DNA from: Rugamonas apoptosis
GTDB taxonomy: Bacteria; Pseudomonadota; Gammaproteobacteria; Burkholderiales; Burkholderiaceae_D
Direction of reading: 5' to 3'
Length of the DNA: 64,000 nucleotides
Assembly (NCBI RefSeq): GCF_014042355.1
Contig: NZ_JACEZU010000004.1
Span: 124,001 to 188,000, forward strand
A model generated the notes under the pieces. That model searched no databases and had not been told where the DNA came from. It saw nothing but the letters and a program-made list of their open reading frames with translations. The first letter of the stretch is position 1, and each line of letters starts with the position of its first letter. Of this stretch, positions 9,487-18,760 are shown one piece after another. The position numbers were made by a program, and so were the translations under genes.

Positions 9487-10788
9487 TCAGCCTGCGCCGA
9501 GGTAGACGAACTTGAAGGTGAACACGCAGGCGATCGCCCAGATCACGGGGCGCACTTCGCGCACACGGCCGGTCAGCAGCTTCAACACCGCATAGGAGAT
9601 GAAGCCAAAGGCCACGCCCAGGGCGATCGAGTACGTGAACGGCATGGTCAGCGCCGCGATGGCCGCTGGCACGCTTTCGGTGGTGTCGCTCCAGTCGATG
9701 TCGACCAGTTCGCGCAGCATCAGGCAAGCCACATACAGCAGGGCCGGTGCGGTGGCGTAGGCTGGCACCACGCCCGCCAGCGGCGAGATGAACAGGGCCG
9801 CCAGAAACAGCACGGCGACAGCGACGGCAGTCAAACCGGTGCGCCCGCCCGCTTGCACGCCGGCCGCACTTTCGATGTAAGCCGTGGTGCTGGAGGTGCC
9901 CAGCATGGAACCGGCGACGATGGCGCAGCTGTCAGCCAGAAGCGCCTTGTTCAGGCGTTCCATTTTGCCGTTGACCAGCAGGCCGGCCCGGTTGGCCACG
10001 CCCATCAGGGTGCCGGTGGCGTCGAACAGCTCCACCAGGAAGAACACCAGCACCACGTTCAGCAGCCCCACCGACACTGCGCCCATCACGTCCAGCTTGA
10101 AGATGGTTGGTTCCAGCGTGGGCGGCGTCGAGACGATGCCGTTGAACTGGTTACCGCCAAAGAAGAAGCTCAGCACCGTCACGGCCAGGATGCCGATCAG
10201 GATGGCGCCTTTTACTTTCAGCTTGTCCAGCGCCACGATCAGGAAGAAGCCGACGATGGCCAGGATCACGGGCGCCGAATGCAAGTTGCCCACGCCCACC
10301 AGAGTGGCAGGATTGGCCACCACGATGCCGGCGCTCTTGAGCGAGATCAGCCCCAGGAACAGACCGATGCCGACCGTGATGGCGGTGCGGATGGAATGCG
10401 GTATGCCGTTCACGATCATTTCGCGCAGCTTGAACACGCTGACGAACAGGAACAGACAGCCCGAAATGAACACGGCGCCCAGCGCCATCTGCCACGGCAT
10501 GCCCATGCCTTTGACGACCACATAGGCAAAGTAGGCGTTCAGCCCCATCCCCGGCGCCAGTGCGATCGGATAGTTCGCATACAGGCCCATGACCAGGCAG
10601 CCCAATGCGGCCGCCACACAGGTGGCGACAAACACGGCGCCTTTGGGCATGCCGGCGTCGCCAAGGATGGAGGGATTGACGAAGATGATATACGCCATGG
10701 TCAGGAAAGTGGTGAGGCCGGCGACCAGTTCGGTGCGCACGTCCGTCCCGTTTTCCTTCAGTTTGAAGAATTTCTCGAGTAACAACAT
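9487..10788 (-). CDS. AzgA-type NCS2 purine permease
   Basis: A 433-residue inner-membrane transporter of the AzgA (adenine/guanine/hypoxanthine) branch of the NCS2 family, likely a proton symporter bringing purine bases into the cell. Signature stretches are TFLTMAYIIFVNP near the N-terminus, APGMGLNAYFAY, and a central GTSSTTAYIESAAGVQAGGRTGLTA motif; about a dozen hydrophobic segments are present. The frame starts earlier, but the ATG at 10786-10788 has GGAGAC six bases upstream and yields the expected start MLLLEKFF. It belongs to the PuuD/lyase/permease/porin row on the minus strand. Confidence 0.93.
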   Translation of the reverse strand: MLLLEKFFKLKENGTDVRTELVAGLTTFLTMAYIIFVNPSILGDAGMPKGAVFVATCVAAALGCLVMGLYANYPIALAPGMGLNAYFAYVVVKGMGMPWQMALGAVFISGCLFLFVSVFKLREMIVNGIPHSIRTAITVGIGLFLGLISLKSAGIVVANPATLVGVGNLHSAPVILAIVGFFLIVALDKLKVKGAILIGILAVTVLSFFFGGNQFNGIVSTPPTLEPTIFKLDVMGAVSVGLLNVVLVFFLVELFDATGTLMGVANRAGLLVNGKMERLNKALLADSCAIVAGSMLGTSSTTAYIESAAGVQAGGRTGLTAVAVAVLFLAALFISPLAGVVPAYATAPALLYVACLMLRELVDIDWSDTTESVPAAIAALTMPFTYSIALGVAFGFISYAVLKLLTGRVREVRPVIWAIACVFTFKFVYLGAG

Positions 10789-11009
10789 TTTTGTCTCCAT
10801 GTTCTGTTTTAGTACTGCTTTAGCCATGCGCCGATTAAACAAGGGAACAACCGGCGATGATCTGGTATGACCTTATCCCAGCAGCCGCCACGCCATGTAC
10901 GGGTGACGACATACTTGCTATCTGCTATATCCCATAACAGCCGGGGCACGCCGCATGGTGTACGGCGCCCGCCCCTCCCAGCCCTCCTCTTATCTTGTGA
11001 CCAGCTGGT

Positions 11010-12635
11010 TTATACGAATTGTCCAATCTGTGCTTCGACGGCCTTGCGCACCGAGCCCGTGGTGACGAAGGAGCGCGCCATGTCGATGTCGTCGTGGAAC
11101 CAGCGGTCGCCATCGAGGCAGGCCGGGATCTGGCTGCGCACCGAAGCGTAGGCGGCGGCCGTGCCCTTGCCCAGCACGAAACCGGGCAGCAGGTGTTCCG
11201 TCATGGTCAGCGCCTGGGCCGCCAATAACATCTCCACGCCGACGATGTATTGTGTGTTCGATACCACAACGGCGGCCTTGCGGGCGCACCAGGTGGAGTT
11301 GGACACGTGGTCTTCGCTGTTGCCCTTGGCCGGAATCGAATCCACGCTGCCGGGCATGCACAGGGTGCGGTTTTCCATCACGAGGGAACTGAGCGAGCAT
11401 TGCACCACCGGATAGCCCGTGTTCACGCCGCGCACGCCCGACATCAGGTTGCGCGGCAAGCCCCACGACAGCGTGGGATCGATCAGCCGTGCCACGCGCC
11501 GTTCGACGATGCTGCCCAGGTCCGCCACGGCCATGGCCAGCAAGTCCATGGCCTGCGCCAGGTACTGGCCATGGAAATTACCGCCGGAGATGATCTCGAA
11601 ACCGCCTTCGTCCTTGCTGAAGATGAGCGGATTGTCGGTGGCCGAATTGACTTCCTTGTCGATAATGGTGTCGATGTAGTCCAGTGCATCGAACACGGGG
11701 CCGTACACCTGCGGCGCGCAGCGCAGCGAGTAGACGTCCTGGATGCGGGCCGTGTACGGGATATCGGTGCGGCGCAGCTCCTCGGGGAACTGCACGGCGC
11801 GCGCCTCATGGGTGGTGCGGGTGGAACCTTCCAGCAGGTTGCGCACGATGGCCGCCGTCTTGATCTGCCCCGCGTGCGGGCGCGCCGTGTGGATGCGCGG
11901 ATCAAAGGCCGACATCTCGGCCCGCATGGCTTCCAGCGTCAGGCCCAGCGACAGACAGGCGTCCGACAGCAGATTGCGCGCATCGTCGGCCGCCAGCAGG
12001 GCCACGGCCAGCGACACGGTGCAGCCGTTGATCAGGGCCGACGCGTCCTTGGCCTTCAGTTCGAATTCCACCGGCCCCACGTTCGAGGCGCGAATGGCCG
12101 CCGGCGCCGACATGCGCTCGCCCCGGTACATCACCTCGGCCTGTTCGAAGCCGCAGATAGCGGCGGCCAGGTAGGACAGCGGCGCCAGGTCACCGGACGC
12201 GCCCACGGAACCCTTTTGCGGCATGATGGGGTGGATGCCGGCGTTGACGAAGGCCAGCAGCCGGTCCACCACCTCGACGCGCGGCGCCGAGTAGTTGCTG
12301 GCGAAGGCGTTAGCGCGCAGCAGCATGGTGGCGCGGCTCACCTCCTCCGGGAACGGCTCGCCCATGCCGGCCGCGTGGGCCTTGATCAACTGGGTCTGGA
12401 ACAAGTTGATGTCCTGTACCTTGACGCGGGTGTCCTTGAGCATGCCCACGCCCGTGTTAAAGCTGTACATCATGGGCGCTTCATCGTGCATCCAGGTCGA
12501 TTCGATGTAGTCGCGGCTTTCCTTCAGGGCCGCGCGCGAGGACGCGGCCAGGTTCACTTCGATGCTGTGGTCGCGCGCCACGGCCACCACTTGGGCCGCC
12601 GTCAGGTTAAATCCGTTGATGGTTGTCGTTGTCAT
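11010..12635 (-). CDS. Aromatic amino acid (histidine-type) ammonia-lyase
   Basis: A 541-residue member of the MIO-cofactor ammonia-lyase family (HAL/PAL/TAL). The Ala146-Ser147-Gly148 triad that forms the electrophilic MIO group lies in KGSVGASGDLAPLSYLA. Also present are catalytic Tyr57 (YSFNTGVG), NSATDNPLIF and GGNFHGQYLAQ. The selectivity pair reads Ala86-His87 where HutH usually has Ser-His, pointing to a histidine-like but not canonical enzyme. It is slightly longer than HutH, and no other hut gene is nearby. It sits 29 bases after puuD and upstream of the purine permease, so it is part of the purine row. Its true substrate is open. Confidence 0.85.
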   Translation of the reverse strand: MTTTTINGFNLTAAQVVAVARDHSIEVNLAASSRAALKESRDYIESTWMHDEAPMMYSFNTGVGMLKDTRVKVQDINLFQTQLIKAHAAGMGEPFPEEVSRATMLLRANAFASNYSAPRVEVVDRLLAFVNAGIHPIMPQKGSVGASGDLAPLSYLAAAICGFEQAEVMYRGERMSAPAAIRASNVGPVEFELKAKDASALINGCTVSLAVALLAADDARNLLSDACLSLGLTLEAMRAEMSAFDPRIHTARPHAGQIKTAAIVRNLLEGSTRTTHEARAVQFPEELRRTDIPYTARIQDVYSLRCAPQVYGPVFDALDYIDTIIDKEVNSATDNPLIFSKDEGGFEIISGGNFHGQYLAQAMDLLAMAVADLGSIVERRVARLIDPTLSWGLPRNLMSGVRGVNTGYPVVQCSLSSLVMENRTLCMPGSVDSIPAKGNSEDHVSNSTWCARKAAVVVSNTQYIVGVEMLLAAQALTMTEHLLPGFVLGKGTAAAYASVRSQIPACLDGDRWFHDDIDMARSFVTTGSVRKAVEAQIGQFV

Positions 12636-12664
12636 GATTGATCTCTTGATTAGTTGTGAGGCGC

Positions 12665-13906
12665 TCAGTTGGCGCCGGCCGCGAACCAGGCACCGATTTC
12701 GGCGCGTTCTTCCGGCGTGATGTTGGTCATGTTCCCGATCGGCATAGCTTTCAGCACCACGGCTTGCTGGTTGACCTTGGCCGCGTTCTGGTGGATCTGC
12801 TCAGGGGTGTTGAGCATGATGCCGGCCGGCGCCGTGGCGAAGCCGGGCTGGGTCGGGGTGGCCGAGTGGCAGCTCACGCAACGCTGGTTGATGATGGCTT
12901 GCACCCGGCCGAACTCCGGCGCGGCCACGGCGCCGGCATGTTCGTCGCCGCTCACGCCCCCCTGGGCCACTTGCGCTGCACGTGCCACGGGATGCGGGGC
13001 GATCACGATGGCCACGGCCAGCAGGATGGCGCAGCCGGCGGCCGGGAAGCCCCAAGCCGTGCGGCCATGGTGGCGCAGGTTGAAGAAGTGGCGGATCAAC
13101 ACGCCGGCGGCGATGATGGCGCCCAGCAGCGCCCAGCTATAGGCGTGGCTGTAGGTCATGGCGTAGTGGTTGCTGATCATGATGAGCAGCACGGGCAGCG
13201 TGAAGTAGTTGTTGTGCACCGAGCGTTGCTTGGCCTTCTTGCCATGGATAGGATCGGGCGATTCGCCCCGTTCCATCGCCTGCACCAGCTTGCGCTGGCC
13301 GGGGATGATCAGCATCAGCACATTCCCGACCATCATGGTGCCGATCATGGCGCCCACGTGGATGTAGGCGGCGCGGCCACTGAGGAAGTGCGTGAGGATG
13401 TAGGCCATGGCGACGATGAACACATACATGACGATGGCCAGCAAGCCTTCGCGCTTGCCCAGCGGCGAGCGGCACAAGCCGTCGTACACGATCCAGCCGA
13501 ACAGCAGGCTGCCCAGGCCAACGGCGATGGCCTGGCCCTGGCTTAGATCGGCCACGGACTTGTCGATCATCATGGCCGAGGCATTGAAGTAATAGACAAT
13601 GAACAGCAGCGAGAAGCCGGACAGCCAGGTGGCATACGCTTCCCATTTGAACCAGTGCAGGTCCGACGGCAGCTCGGCCGGCGACACCAGGTATTTCTGC
13701 GGGTTGTAGAAGCCGCCGCCGTGCACGGCCCACAATTCGCCCGACACGCCTTTTTTGGCCAGGTCGGAACCGGGTTTGGGCGGACGGATGCTGTTGTCGA
13801 GCCAGACAAAGTAGAAGGACGCGCCTATCCAGGCGATCCCCGTGATCAGGTGCAGCCAACGCACCATTAGATTGAGCCAGTCCACGCCGTATGCGAGCAG
13901 TTCCAT
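12665..13906 (-). CDS. puuD: Membrane urate hydroxylase PuuD with C-terminal cytochrome c domain
   Basis: A 413-residue integral-membrane urate oxidase that converts urate to 5-hydroxyisourate and passes electrons to the respiratory chain rather than making hydrogen peroxide. Residues 1-310 contain about eight membrane segments with conserved histidines (WLHLITGIAWIGASFYFVWLD near the start). The C-terminus is a fused class I cytochrome c with the haem motif CVSCH at 343-347 and a Met ligand in the MPIGNMT region. The ATG at 13904-13906 is preceded by AGAGGAAG; the longer frame upstream lacks homology. It diverges from a LysR regulator in the purine cluster. Confidence 0.93.
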   Translation of the reverse strand: MELLAYGVDWLNLMVRWLHLITGIAWIGASFYFVWLDNSIRPPKPGSDLAKKGVSGELWAVHGGGFYNPQKYLVSPAELPSDLHWFKWEAYATWLSGFSLLFIVYYFNASAMMIDKSVADLSQGQAIAVGLGSLLFGWIVYDGLCRSPLGKREGLLAIVMYVFIVAMAYILTHFLSGRAAYIHVGAMIGTMMVGNVLMLIIPGQRKLVQAMERGESPDPIHGKKAKQRSVHNNYFTLPVLLIMISNHYAMTYSHAYSWALLGAIIAAGVLIRHFFNLRHHGRTAWGFPAAGCAILLAVAIVIAPHPVARAAQVAQGGVSGDEHAGAVAAPEFGRVQAIINQRCVSCHSATPTQPGFATAPAGIMLNTPEQIHQNAAKVNQQAVVLKAMPIGNMTNITPEERAEIGAWFAAGAN

Positions 13907-14020
13907 GTCTTCCTCTTGATTGGATTTAAGCTCGTCTGCCACCGCGGGCGCTCCAGACGATTGGGACTTGGTCCCTGTTGGCCGCGAACTGTTGAGAGCT
14001 CCGCTGCGACCGATGTGAAG

Positions 14021-14042
14021 ACCACGCACTGCGGTGCGTGGT
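14021..14042. promoter_or_regulatory. Perfect 9-bp palindrome in the puuD-LysR intergenic region
   Basis: ACCACGCAC and its exact complement flank a four-base centre in the 225-base gap between the divergent puuD and LysR genes. It is a candidate operator, or a hairpin in the puuD leader. Function is inferred from position only. Confidence 0.4.
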
Positions 14043-14131
14043 ATGGCATGAACGATAAAACTAATTCTGGCCTTTCACATTGGAATGGACGTATATTAAA
14101 AATAGGAAAAAAGTTATACACAGATAAAGTC

Positions 14132-15070
14132 ATGGCCCAATTACCCGATCATTTAGACCTGCACCTGATCCGCATCCTGTACCTGCTGCTGTGCGAGAAG
14201 AACGTGTCGCGCGTGGCGCTCAAGCTGGATCAGCCGCAGCCCTCCATCTCCGCCTCGCTGCGCAAACTGCGTGAATTGACGGGCGATCCGCTGCTGGTGC
14301 GGGGTGGCCGGGGCATGGTCCCGACCCAGCACGGCGAGAGCTTGAAGCTGCCCGCCAAGCGCATCCTCGATGAAGTGGGGCAGCTGTTTTTACAGAAAAC
14401 GCCGTTCGCCTCGATGGAGGAAAGCCGCACCTTCCGCATCGGTGCGCCGGACTACCTCGATATCCAGTTTTTGCCGACGGTTGTGGCGCGTTTGCGACGC
14501 GAGTCGCCCAAAAGCCGCATCGTCATCCAGAGCCTGGGGGCGGAAGTGGACTCGATCCGCATGCTGTCGGACGGCGATCTGGACCTCATCATCGGCAACT
14601 GGCAGGAGCCACCCGAGCATCTGCACCTGTCACGCCTGTTCGAAGACCCTATCGTGTGCGCCATGCGCGCCGATTCGCCGTACGCCAAGCGCACCGACGC
14701 CAACGAGATGACGGTGGACGACTACCTGAACCTGCCGCACGTGGCGCCCTCACCCACGCTGCCCGGTTTCCACGGCGTGATCGACAGCTTCCTGGCCGAG
14801 CATGGGCTGGAACGCAATGTGATGGTGGAATCGGCCTATTTCAGCCTGATTCCGCACATGCTCACGCAAACGGACCTGGTGCTGACCACGGGCCGCCAAT
14901 ATCTCCGCTTCTACGAGCGCAACCTGCCGATCAAGGTTTTCACGGTGCCGCTGCGCTTCCCGCCGATGCGTTTCTACCAGCTGTGGCACGAGCGCGTGCA
15001 TCAGGCGCCCGAGCACAAATGGCTGCGCGACCAGATCACGCAGGCCGCCGCCGCCCTGAGCGGCAAATAA
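14132..15070 (+). CDS. LysR-family regulator, probable purine-catabolism regulator
   Basis: A 312-residue LysR-type regulator. The helix-turn-helix covers about residues 20-45 (NVSRVALKLDQPQPSISASLRKLRELTGDPLLVR), of the NodD/PA2206-like subclass, followed by an effector domain. The frame is open far upstream, but the ATG at 14132 gives the expected short N-terminus. It lies between puuD (divergent) and the uraD-allC fusion gene (same strand) and so is the obvious candidate for controlling the purine genes on both sides; its ligand is not known. Confidence 0.87.
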   Translation: MAQLPDHLDLHLIRILYLLLCEKNVSRVALKLDQPQPSISASLRKLRELTGDPLLVRGGRGMVPTQHGESLKLPAKRILDEVGQLFLQKTPFASMEESRTFRIGAPDYLDIQFLPTVVARLRRESPKSRIVIQSLGAEVDSIRMLSDGDLDLIIGNWQEPPEHLHLSRLFEDPIVCAMRADSPYAKRTDANEMTVDDYLNLPHVAPSPTLPGFHGVIDSFLAEHGLERNVMVESAYFSLIPHMLTQTDLVLTTGRQYLRFYERNLPIKVFTVPLRFPPMRFYQLWHERVHQAPEHKWLRDQITQAAAALSGK

Positions 15071-15073
15071 ACT

Positions 15074-15170
15074 AATTCGGGACGTAACACATTTAAGAGC
15101 TGGGGCATCTGCCTTAATTGGTGTCAATTGGTGTTACGTCCCGAATTGAATTTGCGTTACGTCCCGAATT
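15074..15170. repeat. Palindromic repeat cluster with GGGACGTAAC-type units
   Basis: A 17-base unit (15074-15090) is matched by an exact reverse complement at 15131-15147, and a third copy with one difference lies at 15154-15170 in the same orientation as the second. The remainder of the 286-base gap between the LysR gene and the uraD-allC fusion shows no coding content. It looks like a family-specific intergenic repeat, and can also form a long hairpin downstream of the LysR gene. Confidence 0.65.
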
Positions 15171-15356
15171 GGCTATGGCCGTGGCGAGCGGGCAACACTT
15201 GCCATATCCGCATGCTGAACCTCCCTATGTTCAGTTGCTTATATATCAGCCCCGCCGTGCCTATACTATTCTTCATATACCAAGGCCGGCGCCAGGTCCC
15301 ATGCGCCGGTCACCATAGCTGAGGAGACAGGCTGGTGGGGCCGCCTGCACAACAAA

Positions 15357-17114
15357 ATGACGATCACTCTCGAACACCTGAACCAGTGCGCCGCCGAGGA
15401 ATTCACCCGCCTGCTGCACGGTCTGTACGAACATTCGCCCTGGATACCCGAACGCGCCGCCGCCGGCCGTCCCTACGCCACCGTGACCGCCCTCAAACAG
15501 GCGCTGGAACGGGTGGTGCGCCGCGCCACCGTCGAAGAACAACTGGGCCTGGTGCGCGCCCACCCGGAACTGGCCGGCAAGGCCGCGCTGGCCGGCACGC
15601 TGACGGCTGAATCGACGGGCGAACAGGCCAAGGCCGGCCTGACCCAGTGCAGCCCGGAGGAACTGGCGACCCTGCATCGCCTCAACGCGGAATACAACGC
15701 GCGCTTCGGTTTCCCCTTCATCCTCGCGGTGAAAGGGCCGACCGGCAACGGCCTGACGCGCCAGGAGATCATCGCCCACTTCTCGCGCCGGCTGCGCGCC
15801 CAGCGCGACGACGAACTGGCCGAATGCCTGCGCCAGATCGGCCGCATCGCCGCCATGCGCCTGAACCTGCTGATGGACCAGCCATTCCATTTTGGCCCCA
15901 CCATCATGGCGTGGTCGGAAGTCATCGGCGCATGGAGCGACGATCCCGACAACCTGACTTGCGCCTACATGACCCCCGCCCACCGGAAAACGGCGGCCCA
16001 ACTGGCCGAGTGGATGACGAAAGCGGGCATGGAAGTCCACATCGACCCGGTCGGCAACGTGGTGGGACGCTACCTGTCGGACCGGCCCGGCGCCAAGTCC
16101 CTGCTGACCGGCTCCCACTACGACACGGTGCGTAACGGCGGCAAGTACGATGGCCGCGAAGGCATCCTGCTGCCCATCGCCGTCGTCAAATACCTGCACG
16201 AACGGGGTGAACGGCTGCCCTTCCACCTGGAGATCATCGGTTTCTGCGAAGAGGAAGGGGTGCGTTACCAGAGTACTTTCCTGGGCAGTAACGCCGTCAT
16301 CGGCCAGTTCGACATGGCGCTGCTGGACAAGACCGACGCGCAAGGCATCACCATGCGCCAGGCCCTGACGGAGGCGGGTCACGACGTGACGAAGATCCCC
16401 ACCATCGGCCGCAAGCCGGAAGACGTGCTGGCCTTTGTGGAAGTCCACATCGAACAAGGCCCCGTGCTGCTGAACCGTGACCTGCCCGTGGGCGTGGTCA
16501 GTTCCATCGCCGGCAGTTGCCGCTACCAGGTTGAGCTGACCGGCCTGGCCAGCCATGCGGGCACCACGCCCATGACTATGCGCAAGGACGCCGCCGCCGC
16601 TGCCGCCGAAATCGTGCTGTTCGTCGAGCAGCGCGCCGGCCAGGCGCCGTCGCTGGTGGGTACCGTGGGCCAGTTGCAGGTGCCAGATGGTTCCGTCAAC
16701 GTGATTCCGGGCGCCTGCAAGCTGTCGCTCGATATCCGCGCCGCCGACGACGCCACCCGCGACGCGGCCGTGACGGACATCCTGAACCAGGCCGAAGCCA
16801 TCTGCGCCCGCCGCCAGGTGGAAATCAAGGTCACCAAGATCATGTCCGCGCCGGCCGCGCCATGCGCGCCATGGCTGGTGCGCCAATTCGCCGCCGCCAC
16901 CGAACGGGCCGGCGTGGAAGTATTCGAGCTGCCGTCCGGCGCCGGCCACGACGCCATGGCGCTGGCCCGCATGACGGATGTGGCCATGCTGTTCACGCGC
17001 TGCGGCAACGGCGGCATCAGCCACAATCCGCTGGAAACCATGACGGCCGACGATGCCGAGGTGTCGGCCCAGGTATTCCTGGACTTCCTGCGCAACTTCA
17101 AAGCGAAATCCTGA
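15357..17114 (+). CDS. Fused OHCU decarboxylase (UraD) - allantoate amidohydrolase (AllC)
   Basis: A 585-residue two-enzyme fusion of purine catabolism. Residues 1-165 are OHCU decarboxylase, which makes S-allantoin: catalytic His69 in AHPELAG and the FGFPFI motif at 117-122. Residues 175-585 are a zinc-dependent M20-type allantoate amidohydrolase: GSHYDTVRNGGKYDG with metal ligands His254 and Asp265, CEEEGVRY around Glu298-300, EVHIEQG with His364, and SHNP near the end. The fused protein covers two non-consecutive steps; the allantoinase step between them is not encoded nearby. The ribosome site is weak. It is followed by xdhA after about 150 bases. Confidence 0.92.
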   Translation: MTITLEHLNQCAAEEFTRLLHGLYEHSPWIPERAAAGRPYATVTALKQALERVVRRATVEEQLGLVRAHPELAGKAALAGTLTAESTGEQAKAGLTQCSPEELATLHRLNAEYNARFGFPFILAVKGPTGNGLTRQEIIAHFSRRLRAQRDDELAECLRQIGRIAAMRLNLLMDQPFHFGPTIMAWSEVIGAWSDDPDNLTCAYMTPAHRKTAAQLAEWMTKAGMEVHIDPVGNVVGRYLSDRPGAKSLLTGSHYDTVRNGGKYDGREGILLPIAVVKYLHERGERLPFHLEIIGFCEEEGVRYQSTFLGSNAVIGQFDMALLDKTDAQGITMRQALTEAGHDVTKIPTIGRKPEDVLAFVEVHIEQGPVLLNRDLPVGVVSSIAGSCRYQVELTGLASHAGTTPMTMRKDAAAAAAEIVLFVEQRAGQAPSLVGTVGQLQVPDGSVNVIPGACKLSLDIRAADDATRDAAVTDILNQAEAICARRQVEIKVTKIMSAPAAPCAPWLVRQFAAATERAGVEVFELPSGAGHDAMALARMTDVAMLFTRCGNGGISHNPLETMTADDAEVSAQVFLDFLRNFKAKS

Positions 17115-17266
17115 CATCGCGGTACCGTTTTATCAGCATTCAGCGATACATAAACAGATTTCTATAATCAATTGAACATAGTAGCCATGGCGGCCCCGAT
17201 ATTGGTGTGTGGGCCGCTGGCTGCTAACCTGTGTAAACAGCATCAGTTCAACAGCGCGGAGCATCC

Positions 17267-18760
17267 ATGTCAGAACCTATTCGATTTTTCTACCGGGGCG
17301 AAGTCCACACCGTCGCGCAAGGCGCACCGACCCGTACCCTGCTCCAGCACCTGCGGGAAGACCTGCACTGCACCGGCACCAAGGAGGGCTGCGCCGAAGG
17401 CGATTGCGGCGCCTGCACCGTGGTGGTGGCCGAACTTCAGCCCAACGGCGAAGTGGCCATGCAGTCGGTGAATTCCTGCATCCAGTTCGTCCCCACGCTG
17501 GACGGCAAGGCCGTGTTCACCGTGGAAGACCTGCAACAGGCCGATGGCGCCCTGCATCCCGTGCAGGAAGCGCTGGTCGAATGCCACGGCTCGCAATGCG
17601 GCTTCTGCACCCCCGGCTTCGCCATGTCCCTGTGGAGCTTGTACCTGAAGCAGGAAGGCCAATCGGGCGCGCCCTGCCGCAAGACCATCGACGAAACGCT
17701 GTCCGGTAACCTGTGCCGCTGCACCGGCTACCGCCCCATCATCGACGCCGCACGCCGCATGGGCGAGCTGCCCGCCGTCCAATTCGACCGCGCCTCGCTC
17801 AAGACGGCGCTGCAAGCGCTCCAGCGTGACGCCATGTTCAGCTACAGCCACGACGGCCAGACTTTCTACGCGCCCCGGACGCTGGCCGAACTGGCTACCC
17901 TGCGTGCCGAAAAACCCAGCGCCACCATCGTGGCCGGCTCCACCGACGTGGGCCTGTGGGTCACCAAGCAGATGCGCGACCTGGGCAACATGATCTACGT
18001 CCGCATGGTCAAGGAACTTCACGAGCTGGACGTACGCGACGGCATGCTGCACATCGGCGCCGCCGTCAACCTGAATGATGCTTATGGCGCCGTGTGCGAA
18101 CACTACAAGGACGAGCTGACGGAAATGTGGCAGCGCTTCGCCTCCCAGCCGATTCGCAACACGGGTACGCTGGGCGGCAGCGTCGCCAACGGCTCGCCCA
18201 TCGGCGACTCGGCGCCATGGATGATCGCGCTGGGCGCGCAGATCGTACTGCGCGGCGCACAAGGCCAGCGCATACTGCCGCTGGAGAAGTTCTACCTCGA
18301 TTACATGAAGAAGGACTGGCAACCGGGCGAGTTCGTGGAAGCCGTGCGCATTCCACTGCCCCGCGCCGGCGTCCAGTTCCGCACCTATAAGCTGGCCAAG
18401 CGCTACGACCAGGACATTTCCGCCGTGTGCGGCGCCTACGCCATCACGCTGGACGATGCCGGCAACGTGAGCGATGCCCACATCGCCTACGGCGGCATGG
18501 CCGCCACTTCGCGCCGCGCACCTTTGGCGGAAGCGGCCCTGAACGGCAAGCCCTGGAACGAAGAGAACCTGCGACTGGCGATGGCCGCCCTGGGCAAGGA
18601 CTACACACCATTGACGGACATGCGCGCCAGCGCCGACTACCGCATGAAAACGGCACAGAACCTGTTGCGCCGCTTCTGGCTGGAGACGCGCCCGGACGGC
18701 GCCATGCCCATCCAGTCCATCAATGCATTCAACTACGCTGAAGGAGGCGCCGCAGCATGA
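17267..18760 (+). CDS. xdhA: Xanthine dehydrogenase small subunit (FeS/FAD)
   Basis: A 497-residue small subunit of bacterial xanthine dehydrogenase, which oxidises hypoxanthine and xanthine to urate in the cytosol. The first 2Fe-2S cluster uses Cys42, 47, 50 and 71 (EGCAEGDCGAC). The second uses Cys111, 114, 150 and 152 (CGFC, LCRC). From about residue 195 there is a CO-dehydrogenase-flavoprotein-type FAD domain (IVAGSTDVGLWVTK, then NTGTLGGSVANGSPIGDSAP). Its stop overlaps the start of xdhB in an ATGA junction. Confidence 0.96.
   Translation: MSEPIRFFYRGEVHTVAQGAPTRTLLQHLREDLHCTGTKEGCAEGDCGACTVVVAELQPNGEVAMQSVNSCIQFVPTLDGKAVFTVEDLQQADGALHPVQEALVECHGSQCGFCTPGFAMSLWSLYLKQEGQSGAPCRKTIDETLSGNLCRCTGYRPIIDAARRMGELPAVQFDRASLKTALQALQRDAMFSYSHDGQTFYAPRTLAELATLRAEKPSATIVAGSTDVGLWVTKQMRDLGNMIYVRMVKELHELDVRDGMLHIGAAVNLNDAYGAVCEHYKDELTEMWQRFASQPIRNTGTLGGSVANGSPIGDSAPWMIALGAQIVLRGAQGQRILPLEKFYLDYMKKDWQPGEFVEAVRIPLPRAGVQFRTYKLAKRYDQDISAVCGAYAITLDDAGNVSDAHIAYGGMAATSRRAPLAEAALNGKPWNEENLRLAMAALGKDYTPLTDMRASADYRMKTAQNLLRRFWLETRPDGAMPIQSINAFNYAEGGAAA

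Noticed and set aside
10789..11009. Possible purine riboswitch ahead of the purine permease
   Set aside because: No arrangement of conserved purine-riboswitch loops was seen, and the class is rare in betaproteobacteria.
15273..17117. Long minus-strand open frame opposite the UraD-AllC fusion
   Set aside because: Mirror frame without domains; the plus-strand enzyme is certain.
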